Shown here: in pieces, positions 1 to 6,340 of the stretch | How positions within the stretch are numbered: the stretch's first letter is position 1 | Layout of the letters: each line of letters opens with the position of its first letter | Source of the DNA: DALYDP01 sp964348685 | GTDB lineage: Bacteria; Patescibacteriota; Gracilibacteria; Peribacterales; Peribacteraceae | Length of the DNA: 23,703 bases | Reading direction: 5' to 3' | Assembly (NCBI GenBank): GCA_964348685.1 | Contig: CAYGDM010000012.1 | Coordinates: 1-23,703 of the forward strand | The notes under the pieces: model-generated | The model's input: the letters and a program-made list of their open reading frames with translations, nothing else | Databases searched by the model: none | Told to the model about the DNA's origin: nothing | Translations under genes and position numbers: made by a program

Positions 1-1543
1 TCTCGGTGCCGGTCACCTTGAAGTCCATATCGCCGCCGAAGTCTTCTTCGTCCTGAAGATCGGAGAGGATCACGTACTGGCCCTTTTCCTCATCGGAGAC
101 GAGGCCGAGCGCGATGCCCGACACGGGAGACTTGATCGGCACGCCGGCCGCCATGAGGGCAAGCGTCGAACCGCAAGCCGCGGCCATCGAGGACGAGCCG
201 TTGCTCGCGAGGATCTCGGTGACAGTGCGGATCGTGTACGGAAATTCTTCGGCCGTCGGTAGCACCGGCTCGATGCCGCGCTGCGCGAGGTTGCCGTGGC
301 CGATTTCGCGGTTACCGACGGACAAGCGGTTGCTCGTTTCGCCGACGGAGAACGGCGGGAAGTTGTAGTGGTGCATGTAGCGCTCCTTGTGTTCGCCTTC
401 CATGCCTTCGACCAACTGCTGGTCGCCGGGGGCGCCGAGCGTGCAGGTCGTGAGGCCCTGCGTTTCGCCGCGGGTGAAGAGGGCGCTGCCGTGGACGCGG
501 CTCGGGAGGATGTCGACCAATGCCGTGATGTTGCGAATCTGCTCCACCTTGCGGCTGCTCATGCGCGTGCCTTCCTCAAGGATGAGGCGGCGCACTTCGC
601 CCTTGATGACCTTGTCGACGAACGCAGCGCCGTACTTGTAGAGCTTCTGGAGCGTTTCGTCGTCGCCGGCGGGGCCGAACTTCGCTTCGAGGTCTTTGGC
701 GGCACCGTCCATCAATGTCGTGAAGAACGCGCGGCGTTCCAGCTTCGGCATGTCGTCCTTGATCGCCTTATTGATCGCGGCGAGATGCTTCTCCTTGAGG
801 AACTTCAATCCCTCTGCGTGTTCGAACGGCGCGTCGAATTCCATCTTCTTCTTGCCGATCTCCTTCTGGATGCCGGCGAAGAACTCAGCGATCTTCATCG
901 CCCACTTCTTGCCGAACTCGATGGCGCGGAGCACGTCTGCCTCCGGCACCTGGTTGGCGCCGGCTTCGATCATCACGATGCGCTCGAGCGAGGTCGTGAC
1001 GAAGAGGTCGAGATCGGACGTCTTGCGGGCTTCGACGGACGGGTTGAGCACGAGCTCGCCGGCGATGAGGCCGACGCGGACGCTGCCGAGGACGGAATCG
1101 TTCGGGCAATCACTGATCGCGATCGCGAGGTTCGCCGCGTTGGCGGAGGCCAGGTCATGCGCGTTCTCGAAGTCGTAGGAGAGCACCGTGCAGAACACCT
1201 GGATGTCATTGCGGATGTGCTTCGGGACCATCGGGCGGAGTCCGCGATCGACCACGCGACCCATGAGGATGGCGGCGTCGCTCGGGCGGCCTTCGCGCTT
1301 GCGGAAGCGGGAACCGGCGATCTTGCCACCGGCGTAGTTTTTTTCCTGGTACACGAGCTGCAACGGGAGGAAGTCCACGTCGCGCGCCTTGGCGCTGACG
1401 GTGACGTTACCCATCGAAACAGTATCACCCATCTGGATGAGCACGGTCGCGTTCGCCTGCTCGGCGATGCCGCCGATCTTGGCGACGAGTTTCTTGTCAC
1501 CCAACTCGAGGGTGAATTCCTTCATACCGGAAGGCATGGACAT
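1..1543 (-). CDS. pnp: Polyribonucleotide nucleotidyltransferase (PNPase), 3' part cut by window edge
   Basis: PNPase is the phosphorolytic 3'-5' exoribonuclease of RNA decay, a trimer in the cytoplasm. About 514 codons are visible. The first RNase PH domain comes first (residues ~5-220, with GGKIAGSRFRKREGRPSD and LASANAANLAIAISDCP), then the helical linker, then most of the second RNase PH domain (SALFTRGETQ near residue 360). The catalytic-site stretch GGDMDFKVTGTE lies exactly at the left edge. The KH and S1 domains must lie beyond position 1. ATG 1543 was chosen as the longest start; ATGs at 1537 and 1525 are in frame and none has a good Shine-Dalgarno. A TATAAT box at 1664-1669 implies a leader of about 115 nt containing a GC-rich hairpin. 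pnp often follows rpsO, but here genes A-D and a coiled-coil gene lie between them. Identification is certain; the exact start is not. Confidence 0.97.
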   Translation of the reverse strand, partial: MSMPSGMKEFTLELGDKKLVAKIGGIAEQANATVLIQMGDTVSMGNVTVSAKARDVDFLPLQLVYQEKNYAGGKIAGSRFRKREGRPSDAAILMGRVVDRGLRPMVPKHIRNDIQVFCTVLSYDFENAHDLASANAANLAIAISDCPNDSVLGSVRVGLIAGELVLNPSVEARKTSDLDLFVTTSLERIVMIEAGANQVPEADVLRAIEFGKKWAMKIAEFFAGIQKEIGKKKMEFDAPFEHAEGLKFLKEKHLAAINKAIKDDMPKLERRAFFTTLMDGAAKDLEAKFGPAGDDETLQKLYKYGAAFVDKVIKGEVRRLILEEGTRMSSRKVEQIRNITALVDILPSRVHGSALFTRGETQGLTTCTLGAPGDQQLVEGMEGEHKERYMHHYNFPPFSVGETSNRLSVGNREIGHGNLAQRGIEPVLPTAEEFPYTIRTVTEILASNGSSSMAAACGSTLALMAAGVPIKSPVSGIALGLVSDEEKGQYVILSDLQDEEDFGGDMDFKVTGTE

Positions 1544-1595
1544 AAAAAGGGTTGGAAGAAAGTTGTCTTCCTACCCACTCCGGAGATGCACAGGT

Positions 1596-1617
1596 CAGGT
1601 TCCCCGCGGGGCAACTG
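1596..1617 (-). promoter_or_regulatory. GC-rich hairpin in the pnp leader
   Basis: The core CCCCGCGGGG is flanked by imperfectly complementary arms (CAGTT on one side, AACCTG on the other). It lies about 55 nt upstream of the pnp start inside the inferred leader. In enterobacteria a pnp leader stem-loop is cut by RNase III and mediates PNPase autoregulation. That this hairpin has such a role is inference from position only. Confidence 0.4.
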
Positions 1618-1663
1618 GCACGTACATCACGAGATGCAGACAGGAAGCTCTAAAGACGAGGTA

Positions 1664-1669
1664 ATTATA
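1664..1669 (-). promoter_or_regulatory. -10 box of the pnp promoter
   Basis: On the minus strand this is a perfect TATAAT. No convincing -35 hexamer is seen at 16-18 nt. It is the only good -10 between pnp and the divergent gene A, so pnp very likely has its own promoter here, independent of rpsO. Confidence 0.5.
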
Positions 1670-1697
1670 GCGGATTCCCGGCGAAAGGCGAGGAAAG

Positions 1698-1726
1698 TTG
1701 ACACATCAAGATAGGAGATCAAGAAT
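1698..1726 (+). promoter_or_regulatory. Promoter of gene A
   Basis: The -35 box TTGACA (1698-1703) is perfect, followed after 17 nt by AAGAAT (1721-1726), a fair -10. The predicted transcript start near 1733 coincides with the first base of a hairpin at 1734-1752. The same layout is seen upstream of genes B, C and D. Confidence 0.6.
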
Positions 1727-1733
1727 CACCTAT

Positions 1734-1752
1734 CTGCCGATTGTTTCGGCGG
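1734..1752 (+). promoter_or_regulatory. 5'-terminal mRNA hairpin, gene A
   Basis: CTGCCGA (1734-1740) pairs with TCGGCGG (1746-1752) around a 5-nt loop, with one G-U pair. It begins at the predicted +1. Such a structure would hide the 5' end from 5'-dependent RNases; that role is inferred. Confidence 0.5.
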
Positions 1753-1801
1753 AGAAGAAGGACCTGTCCCTTCACAGAATCGGAACCAACAAGGAGTACC
1801 C

Positions 1802-2614
1802 ATGATGCGACCGTTTAAATGGCTTGTCGTGCTGTGCATGCGCTGGTGGATCGAAGATCGCGCCGCGCGTCGCAAGGAGGCGGATCAAGAAATAGAGAGA
1901 ACGTTTTTCGCTGCACTCTCCCATGCAGATTTCGCCGACTTCTGCTGGAAAAACGTTCCGCAACGATTGCGCTACGGCATGCAGAGAAAAATGCGCGCAT
2001 GGATTGAAGAACAAGCGAAAAATGCGCATTGCGATCTGCTCTCGAGGATCGAGAATGTCCGCCGATGCGGTGTGACGATCGACGACGTGGAATCGCGTCG
2101 GCTCATCACAATCGCAATGGATCATGCGTGGCGCGATCGTCAACTTCCGTTCGCCCATGTGTTGTACGGGGAACGGATCCCCATCGATGTTCTGCTGACG
2201 CTCGTCGACCCCATGATGGAGACAGCAGAATCGTTCGGCAATTTCTTGATGGGCGAGACCCTTGAGCCATACCTCCGAGCGTTCTTCGTGGAACTCGATC
2301 CGAAGGATGCGCAGGCAATCGAAAGATTCCTGTGGCACTTCGCCGAAAAAGGAAACTACGAAGCGTTGGACATGGCATGCGACGTCGCCTGCATGCCCTG
2401 CATCCCGCGACCTGCGCTCGAACAGTGCTTCCGCATTCATCTGGAACGAGAAAAGCCGAACGTGCGCCATCTCGTGAATATGTGCCGTGATCTCAAAGAT
2501 TGGGAAACGGCGAACACGCTGATCGCGCAATGGACCGGTACAAACTGGGAAAAATTCGCGGCCACACTCGCTTTGGCCATCTATCAGGATTCACACTCGA
2601 CGCAATTCACGTAA
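1802..2614 (+). CDS. Gene A: helical protein, divergent member of the A-D family
   Basis: Unrecognised protein of 270 residues, predicted almost entirely helical. The first 16 residues (MMRPFKWLVVLCMRWW) form a short hydrophobic-aromatic segment that may anchor it to the membrane, followed by a basic stretch. It aligns with genes B and C at several points: W-K-N-V-P near residue 49, where B has WKSLP; AEKGNYEALDMA near residue 182, where B has AEAGNLRALEKY; then a P-x-x-x-L-x-x-C-F helix and ETANTLI, where B and C have ARCCILL. It is therefore a diverged paralogue lacking a full transmembrane helix. AAGGAG at 1791-1796 serves ATG 1802 or, with better spacing, ATG 1805. It forms its own transcription unit with promoter, 5' hairpin and terminator, divergent from pnp. 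Function unknown; the A-x-x-G-N-x-x-x-L pattern recalls ankyrin-like helix pairs, suggesting protein binding at most. Confidence 0.8.
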   Translation: MMRPFKWLVVLCMRWWIEDRAARRKEADQEIERTFFAALSHADFADFCWKNVPQRLRYGMQRKMRAWIEEQAKNAHCDLLSRIENVRRCGVTIDDVESRRLITIAMDHAWRDRQLPFAHVLYGERIPIDVLLTLVDPMMETAESFGNFLMGETLEPYLRAFFVELDPKDAQAIERFLWHFAEKGNYEALDMACDVACMPCIPRPALEQCFRIHLEREKPNVRHLVNMCRDLKDWETANTLIAQWTGTNWEKFAATLALAIYQDSHSTQFT

Positions 2615-2641
2615 TTCTCCGGCTCCGATCACCCGTCGCTT

Positions 2642-2658
2642 GTCCCCTCGTTTGGGAC
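2642..2658 (+). other. First 3' hairpin after gene A
   Basis: GTCCC and GGGAC pair around a 7-nt loop about 28 nt after the stop. It has no T tract. It is the first of two successive hairpins, a layout repeated after genes B, C, D and E. Confidence 0.45.
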
Positions 2659-2670
2659 CGGCGGCACTGC

Positions 2671-2698
2671 AAAGCCCAGTCGAACGATTGGGCTTTTT
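2671..2698 (+). terminator. Intrinsic terminator of gene A
   Basis: AAAGCCCAGTC (2671-2681) pairs with GATTGGGCTTT (2686-2696) around GAAC, and the T run follows. Sequence and shape match the terminators after B, C and D. The -35 box of gene B starts only 16 nt later. Confidence 0.9.
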
Positions 2699-2714
2699 GC
2701 TGTGCCCTGGGAAA

Positions 2715-2742
2715 TTGACTGTTTAAAATTAAATGGTATTTT
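2715..2742 (+). promoter_or_regulatory. Promoter of gene B
   Basis: TTGACT (2715-2720), a 16-nt spacer and TATTTT (2737-2742). Gene C has the same spacer and the same -10 hexamer. Predicted start near 2749. Confidence 0.7.
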
Positions 2743-2749
2743 CACCATG

Positions 2750-2772
2750 CTCCTTCCCACATCGGAAAGGAG
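2750..2772 (+). promoter_or_regulatory. 5'-terminal mRNA hairpin, gene B
   Basis: CTCCTT (2750-2755) pairs with AAGGAG (2767-2772), extended by CC/GG with one bulged A. The loop side carries CATCGG, also present in the loop region of the gene C hairpin, although the stems differ in sequence. It begins at the predicted +1. The AAGGAG sequestered here is not the ribosome binding site of gene B, which lies at 2808-2816. Confidence 0.5.
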
Positions 2773-2778
2773 ACATGT

Positions 2779-2796
2779 GGTCATTGCACATCACTT
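2779..2796 (+). repeat. Conserved 18-nt leader element, copy 1
   Basis: GGTCATTGCACATCACTT occurs identically here and at 3888-3905, each between the 5' hairpin and the ribosome binding site of genes B and C. Gene D lacks it. It may be a protein or small-RNA binding site, or simply unchanged since duplication. Confidence 0.75.
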
Positions 2797-2820
2797 CACG
2801 TCACTTCAAAGGGGGGCATC

Positions 2821-3741
2821 ATGTTTCAGGCCTATCTGTTTCTTGCGTTCATCGGGGGCGCGGTGCTCACGCTGATCGTCGTCTCGCTCTTCGTATATTT
2901 CCTCTTACAAGGAATGATCAAGGGAACCAAAGGCACGCGCCACTTCATCAACGAGTGGATGCGCGTGTGGCTGGAGGAACGCGTCAGAAAGGAACAAGCC
3001 GCGATACGGAAATTCTACAAATCGCTCTTGTACTTTGATGAATGGGACGATTCCATCTGGAAGTCGCTTCCAATGAGGGCAAAGAACCGCGTACGTCAGG
3101 GTCTAGCCAAACGCCTTGAAGGCGAATGGGAAATAGGCACGATCCTTCCGCACATCGCCTTCGAACGGATCGATGGACTCGGGCTCGGGGAATTTCTTCC
3201 CGAAGTTGAGCGCGTAGCGATCATGAAGCAGCTCGTGCTCGAGAGCGATGGAGACCTCTCGGACACCGGCATCTTCGATTGTGCCGCGGCGTACTGGGAG
3301 ATCATGCCCCCGGACATCGTTGATCATCTCATAGCGGGAGGATGCCTATGGAAGCTTGTTGACGGAAAGTACATCGACCCGGATGACATCCACGACGTCC
3401 TGTTAAAAGCGTTCGAAGACGGCGCGGACTGGACGGTCGATGCCATCGGAGCCATGGATCCGGCATCGTACGACTGCAGTGTGGAAAAAATGTCTCCGGT
3501 GTTGCAGGCCGCGGCGGAAGCGGGAAACCTGCGCGCACTGGAAAAATACTTCGGAGAAGAACAGATCCCCGCGCCCCTGCTTCGAACATGCATGGTGGCA
3601 ACGGGCGTGGCCGACCAGGTCACGGCGGCGCGATGCTGCATTCTTCTCAACGACAAGCCGAATGCATCGGCGCTCAAGAGCGGAATGAACGACCCCGAGG
3701 CTGTCGGCATGCTGGAGATTTTCCTACGGAGTGCCGCGTGA
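2821..3741 (+). CDS. Gene B: membrane-anchored helical protein, A-D family
   Basis: Unrecognised protein of 306 residues. Residues ~4-30 form one strong transmembrane helix, followed by a basic stretch (KGTKGTRH), so by the positive-inside rule the remaining helical part should face the cytoplasm. It is clearly paralogous to gene C: FERIDGLGLGEFLP (residues ~114-127) matches FDRIDDLGLGDLLP, and the last ~80 residues match almost throughout, including AAEAGNLRALEKY (231-243), LLRTCM, ARCCILLND (270-278) and EAVGMLxxFLRS. The A-x-x-G-N-L-x-x-L-E-K-Y helix resembles one helix of an ankyrin-type repeat, but no known domain is recognised. ATG 2821 follows AAAGGGGGG (2808-2816). It is a monocistronic unit with its own promoter and terminator. 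A scaffold or immunity-like role would be speculation. Confidence 0.88.
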   Translation: MFQAYLFLAFIGGAVLTLIVVSLFVYFLLQGMIKGTKGTRHFINEWMRVWLEERVRKEQAAIRKFYKSLLYFDEWDDSIWKSLPMRAKNRVRQGLAKRLEGEWEIGTILPHIAFERIDGLGLGEFLPEVERVAIMKQLVLESDGDLSDTGIFDCAAAYWEIMPPDIVDHLIAGGCLWKLVDGKYIDPDDIHDVLLKAFEDGADWTVDAIGAMDPASYDCSVEKMSPVLQAAAEAGNLRALEKYFGEEQIPAPLLRTCMVATGVADQVTAARCCILLNDKPNASALKSGMNDPEAVGMLEIFLRSAA

Positions 3742-3750
3742 ACATCATCC

Positions 3751-3770
3751 GTTCTGTTGAAAGGCAGAAC
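3751..3770 (+). other. First 3' hairpin after gene B
   Basis: GTTCTG (3751-3756) pairs with CAGAAC (3765-3770), about 10 nt after the stop. It has no T tract and precedes the true terminator by 8 nt. Confidence 0.5.
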
Positions 3771-3778
3771 ATCCGGAA

Positions 3779-3806
3779 GGCCCTTATCGCGAGATAGGGG
3801 CTTTTT
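3779..3806 (+). terminator. Intrinsic terminator of gene B
   Basis: GCCCTTATC and GATAGGGGC form a 9-bp stem with one G-U pair and a GCGA (GNRA) tetraloop, followed by TTTTT. The terminator of gene C differs by one base, which keeps the pairing. Confidence 0.92.
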
Positions 3807-3822
3807 GCTATGTTCCGGATAA

Positions 3823-3850
3823 TTGACAAAATTACATTTAACAGTATTTT
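3823..3850 (+). promoter_or_regulatory. Promoter of gene C
   Basis: TTGACA (3823-3828), a 16-nt spacer and TATTTT (3845-3850). Predicted start near 3857, the first base of the leader hairpin. Confidence 0.75.
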
Positions 3851-3856
3851 AACTAT

Positions 3857-3878
3857 GTTTTCTCCCATCGGAGAGAAC
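3857..3878 (+). promoter_or_regulatory. 5'-terminal mRNA hairpin, gene C
   Basis: GTTTTCTC (3857-3864) pairs with GAGAGAAC (3871-3878), 8 bp with one G-U, around a CCATCG loop. The stem sequence differs from that of gene B while pairing is kept, which argues for selection on structure. Confidence 0.55.
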
Positions 3879-3887
3879 GACCAATTC

Positions 3888-3905
3888 GGTCATTGCACAT
3901 CACTT
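3888..3905 (+). repeat. Conserved 18-nt leader element, copy 2
   Basis: Identical to 2779-2796 and in the same place in the leader. It ends 22 nt before the gene C start. Confidence 0.75.
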
Positions 3906-3926
3906 TCATGTCTTGGAGGAGAAACG

Positions 3927-4862
3927 ATGTATTACGTTTTATGGTTCCTGATCGGAATGTGTTTCATGGGTGCGATCGTCTTCGCATTCGCGATTCTCGT
4001 ATGGCGCGGCGTGCTCCTCGGCAAGTCTCCTCGATTGCGAGAACTTGTCGCGGGATACATGCAAATGCGGGTCGAAGCGCGCATGGCGGCCGAACAGAAG
4101 AAGGTCCGGGATTTCTACCGGTACGGGCTTTTCAGTGACGACGACGAAAACGCCTCCCTGTACGAGCGCCAATGGGAAAACCTCTCCGCACGCGAAAGAC
4201 ATCTCGTGCGGGAAGGAATCGCCGATCAGATCAAGAACGGGAGTCACTTCGATCCCGTCACCGTGTTCGATCGCATCGACGATCTCGGTCTCGGGGATCT
4301 TCTTCCGAAACCCGACCGCGACGCGATTATAGAGCGGATGGTACTCGGAACATTCGGTGACCTGACGGGAACGGGCATCCTGCCTTCCGTCATGGAGTAT
4401 TGGAAAACGGACGATATACCGGGACCAGTCGTGGAACGATTGGTGGACGGAGGCTGTCTCTTCCAGCTCATACAGACGAAGCGGGTGCCTGTCCCCACGT
4501 TCAAGCATCATGTGATTCGAGCGTTGAGGTCGTCAATTCCTTTCGTCGCCGACTCCATCGGCGCCGCGAAGGGGACTGAATACGACACGCCCGAAAACAT
4601 GGAGCCGATCATGCGAGCAGCCGCGCGCATGGGGAATCTCGAAGTGCTGGAAAAGTACTACGAGGAATCCCCCGTTCCCGAGGAATATCTGCGCACGTGT
4701 ATGGAAACCGCGCAACACTCCGACGAAATGACGACTGCACGATGCTGCATCTTGCTCAACGACCGCACGGTCGCGCAAGCCTGCGTGCAAACGATGGACG
4801 ATAACGAAGCGGTCGGCATGCTCGCGAAGTTCCTCCGAAGTACGGCACTCGCCGTGACATGA
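3927..4862 (+). CDS. Gene C: membrane-anchored helical protein, A-D family
   Basis: Unrecognised protein of 311 residues and the closest relative of gene B. A transmembrane helix spans residues ~4-27; the rest is predicted helical and probably cytoplasmic. It shares with B the segments RIDDLGLGDLLP (116-127), GDLTGTGI (144-151), GGCLFQL, AAARMGNLEVLEKYY (231-245), LRTCM, ARCCILLND (271-279) and EAVGMLAKFLRST. The frame is open upstream to an ATG at 3810, but that start lies before the promoter and hairpin. ATG 3927 has GGAGGA at 3915-3920 and begins directly with the anchor helix, so it is preferred. The near-matching flanks and leader of B and C point to tandem duplication of a whole gene-plus-leader unit. 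Function unknown. Confidence 0.88.
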   Translation: MYYVLWFLIGMCFMGAIVFAFAILVWRGVLLGKSPRLRELVAGYMQMRVEARMAAEQKKVRDFYRYGLFSDDDENASLYERQWENLSARERHLVREGIADQIKNGSHFDPVTVFDRIDDLGLGDLLPKPDRDAIIERMVLGTFGDLTGTGILPSVMEYWKTDDIPGPVVERLVDGGCLFQLIQTKRVPVPTFKHHVIRALRSSIPFVADSIGAAKGTEYDTPENMEPIMRAAARMGNLEVLEKYYEESPVPEEYLRTCMETAQHSDEMTTARCCILLNDRTVAQACVQTMDDNEAVGMLAKFLRSTALAVT

Positions 4863-4873
4863 AAAAATGTGCG

Positions 4874-4892
4874 CTTTCGGACGATCCGAAAG
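4874..4892 (+). other. First 3' hairpin after gene C
   Basis: CTTTCGGA (4874-4881) and TCCGAAAG (4885-4892) form a perfect 8-bp stem with a 3-nt loop, 11 nt after the stop. No T tract follows; the terminator comes 14 nt later. Confidence 0.55.
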
Positions 4893-4906
4893 TACTCACA
4901 AAGAAA

Positions 4907-4934
4907 GGCCCTTGTCGCGAGATAGGGGCTTTTT
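4907..4934 (+). terminator. Intrinsic terminator of gene C
   Basis: GCCCTTGTC and GATAGGGGC pair around GCGA, followed by TTTTT. Compared with the gene B terminator, A-U has become G-U at one position, so the stem is preserved. Confidence 0.92.
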
Positions 4935-4973
4935 GCTATGGTATTTGATAGTGTATGAGTATATTGATGGTTA

Positions 4974-5001
4974 TTGACAAATTTACATAAAGTTGTACTA
5001 T
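4974..5001 (+). promoter_or_regulatory. Promoter of gene D
   Basis: TTGACA (4974-4979), a 16-nt spacer and TACTAT (4996-5001). Spacer length is the same as for B and C. The -35 lies in an AT-rich stretch after the gene C terminator. Confidence 0.7.
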
Positions 5002-5012
5002 ACACTTAATCT

Positions 5013-5031
5013 CTGCCGCACTTCGTGGCAG
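5013..5031 (+). promoter_or_regulatory. 5' mRNA hairpin, gene D
   Basis: CTGCCGC (5013-5019) pairs with GTGGCAG (5025-5031) around ACTTC, 7 bp with one G-U. It begins about 6 nt after the predicted transcript start. The stem is close in sequence to that of gene A. Confidence 0.5.
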
Positions 5032-5062
5032 CGATCCTTGAAACCTTCGTGGGAGTTGAAAA

Positions 5063-5848
5063 ATGAATCTTAACGTGTATGTGTCGTTCGTCGTCGGTGT
5101 TGTTTGTCTTGCGCTGGTGTACCGCTCGTACCTCTGGGCACGATGCATGTTCCGCATCCTCGACGGCGATCGTATCGCCATGGCCCACTTCGTCACGCTG
5201 ATGTCGTGGGAGCAGTTGTTCATCCTAAGGCGCTTGCTCGAGTCGCTCAACAAGTTCAACCCTGAACAACTCGAGCATCTGATACGCCTGCAAGGCATGA
5301 TGCGCGACGTCGGATCGAAACACGTGGGAGTGCTCGGACTACCAAGCCTGGTCACGCTCGCATGGGAACAGCTGCATGGCACCCCATGGAACGTCATCAA
5401 AGCCGCCGTGGAAACGCGGCAGATGCACTTGCTGGAAGGGGCATGGAGCCGACTGAGCGCAGATATCCGCATGGCGGGCCGCAAGAACGTCGTTGCTGGA
5501 GCGAGCGTATGGGACATCATTCGCGAAATCCTTCCGGAGATGCGGCGGCGCGGCGAAGCAACGTGTTCGATCGCTCGCGCATTGGCGGATGAAGGTCTCG
5601 CCGGACCACTGACCGAGATGTATCTGAAGCTTGAACATGTGCCGAATGAAATACTTGGGCGCATGGAAACATTCTTCGATCGACAGAACATCGACTTCGC
5701 ATCCCATGACCGCTTGGCGACCTACATCGCCCTCGGCCGTTGGGAACGCATCGAAGACATCGCCAAGAAACCGGGCCTCTATGACAAAGATCGAGGCCCG
5801 TGGCTCACCGCGCTGCGGCACGCTCCCACGAACGTTGCAAACGCATAG
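5063..5848 (+). CDS. Gene D: membrane-anchored helical protein, divergent A-D family member
   Basis: Unrecognised protein of 261 residues. A single hydrophobic helix at residues ~5-20 is followed by basic residues (YRSYLWARCMFR), predicting a cytoplasmic helical body. The segment from residue ~173 (ALADEGLAGPLTEMYLKLEHVP, then NEILGRMETFF) matches the family pattern A-x-x-G-N-L-x-x-L-E-K-Y ... (I/V)P ... L-R-T-C-M of genes B and C, so it is probably a distant paralogue; the N-terminal half is not alignable by eye. ATG 5063 has GGGAG at 5051-5055. It is a single-gene unit with the same promoter, hairpin and terminator plan as A-C, and is convergent with the coiled-coil gene. Function unknown. 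Confidence 0.82.
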   Translation: MNLNVYVSFVVGVVCLALVYRSYLWARCMFRILDGDRIAMAHFVTLMSWEQLFILRRLLESLNKFNPEQLEHLIRLQGMMRDVGSKHVGVLGLPSLVTLAWEQLHGTPWNVIKAAVETRQMHLLEGAWSRLSADIRMAGRKNVVAGASVWDIIREILPEMRRRGEATCSIARALADEGLAGPLTEMYLKLEHVPNEILGRMETFFDRQNIDFASHDRLATYIALGRWERIEDIAKKPGLYDKDRGPWLTALRHAPTNVANA

Positions 5849-5851
5849 CCC

Positions 5852-5865
5852 TCGGACTCGTCCGA
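5852..5865 (+). other. First 3' hairpin after gene D
   Basis: TCGGA and TCCGA form a 5-bp stem with a CTCG loop, directly after the stop codon and before the terminator. Confidence 0.35.
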
Positions 5866-5880
5866 CAGCTACGCACAAAG

Positions 5881-5910
5881 AAAGCCCCCGTCGAAAGATA
5901 GGGGCTTTTT
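5881..5910 (+). terminator. Intrinsic terminator of gene D
   Basis: AAAGCCCCCGTC and GATAGGGGCTTT pair (one C-A mismatch) around a GAAA tetraloop, followed by T residues. It is of the A-C type. With A-rich bases on its left it may also serve the convergent coiled-coil gene, whose stop is at 5927. Confidence 0.9.
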
Positions 5911-5926
5911 GTTATGCTCGGAGATT

Positions 5927-6226
5927 TCACCGCGCCGAGACCGCCCTCTTCAGCTTCGGAATCACATTCACTTCAAGATCATCGAGGCGTTTATCAATAC
6001 CGTCGATTTGCCGCGTGAGCCTACGTTCGACGCCATCAATTTTCGCTCCAAGCTTTGCTTCAAGTGCATCAAAACGGACATCGACTCCATTGAAACGCTT
6101 GTCGATTGATACGAATCGCTGATCGACTGCGGCGAATCTTGTCAGCATTTCCCCATGCAACGCCTGCACGTGCTCTAGCACCGTCCTCATCGTAATCCTG
6201 GCCGTCGATTTCTTCCTGCTTTCCAT
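5927..6226 (-). CDS. Small heptad-repeat coiled-coil protein
   Basis: A 99-residue protein dominated by successive 7-residue units of the form RF-x-x-(V/I)-D-x: RFAAVDQ, RFVSIDK, RFNGVDV, RFDALEA, then RLTRQIDGIDK and RLDDLEV. This is a clear parallel coiled-coil pattern with hydrophobic a/d positions. No signal peptide or membrane helix is seen. Similar short all-coiled-coil proteins are common in bacteria and have no settled function. Start choice is uncertain: ATG 6226 is used; ATG 6190 has AGGA at a good distance and would give an 87-residue protein; GTG 6259 is also in frame. It lies downstream of rpsO on the same strand, but an rpsO terminator separates them, and it is convergent with gene D. 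It could be an oligomerisation partner for A-D; that is only proximity. Confidence 0.7.
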   Translation of the reverse strand: MESRKKSTARITMRTVLEHVQALHGEMLTRFAAVDQRFVSIDKRFNGVDVRFDALEAKLGAKIDGVERRLTRQIDGIDKRLDDLEVNVIPKLKRAVSAR

Positions 6227-6285
6227 GGGCACGGCCGATCGTACTCCGCCGGAACACACCTACAATTGACGACTGCGCCGGATAC

Positions 6286-6318
6286 GAAAAGAACCGCAGT
6301 GCGAAGACGTGCGGTTCC
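6286..6318 (-). terminator. Terminator of rpsO
   Basis: On the minus strand GAACCGCA and TGCGGTTC pair around an 11-nt loop and are followed by TTTTC, about 25 nt after the rpsO stop. It separates rpsO from the downstream minus-strand genes, so rpsO and pnp are not co-transcribed here. Confidence 0.75.
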
Positions 6319-6340
6319 GTTCTGAATCGATGTGGAACGC

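Noticed and set aside
296..1714. A 472-residue plus-strand open frame opposite pnp
   Set aside because: The minus strand here is unmistakably PNPase. The frame is a compositional shadow and runs through the pnp promoter.
3810..3926. N-terminal extension of gene C from ATG 3810
   Set aside because: This stretch contains the promoter, the 5' hairpin and the leader element shared with gene B. ATG 3927 has GGAGGA and begins the membrane helix.
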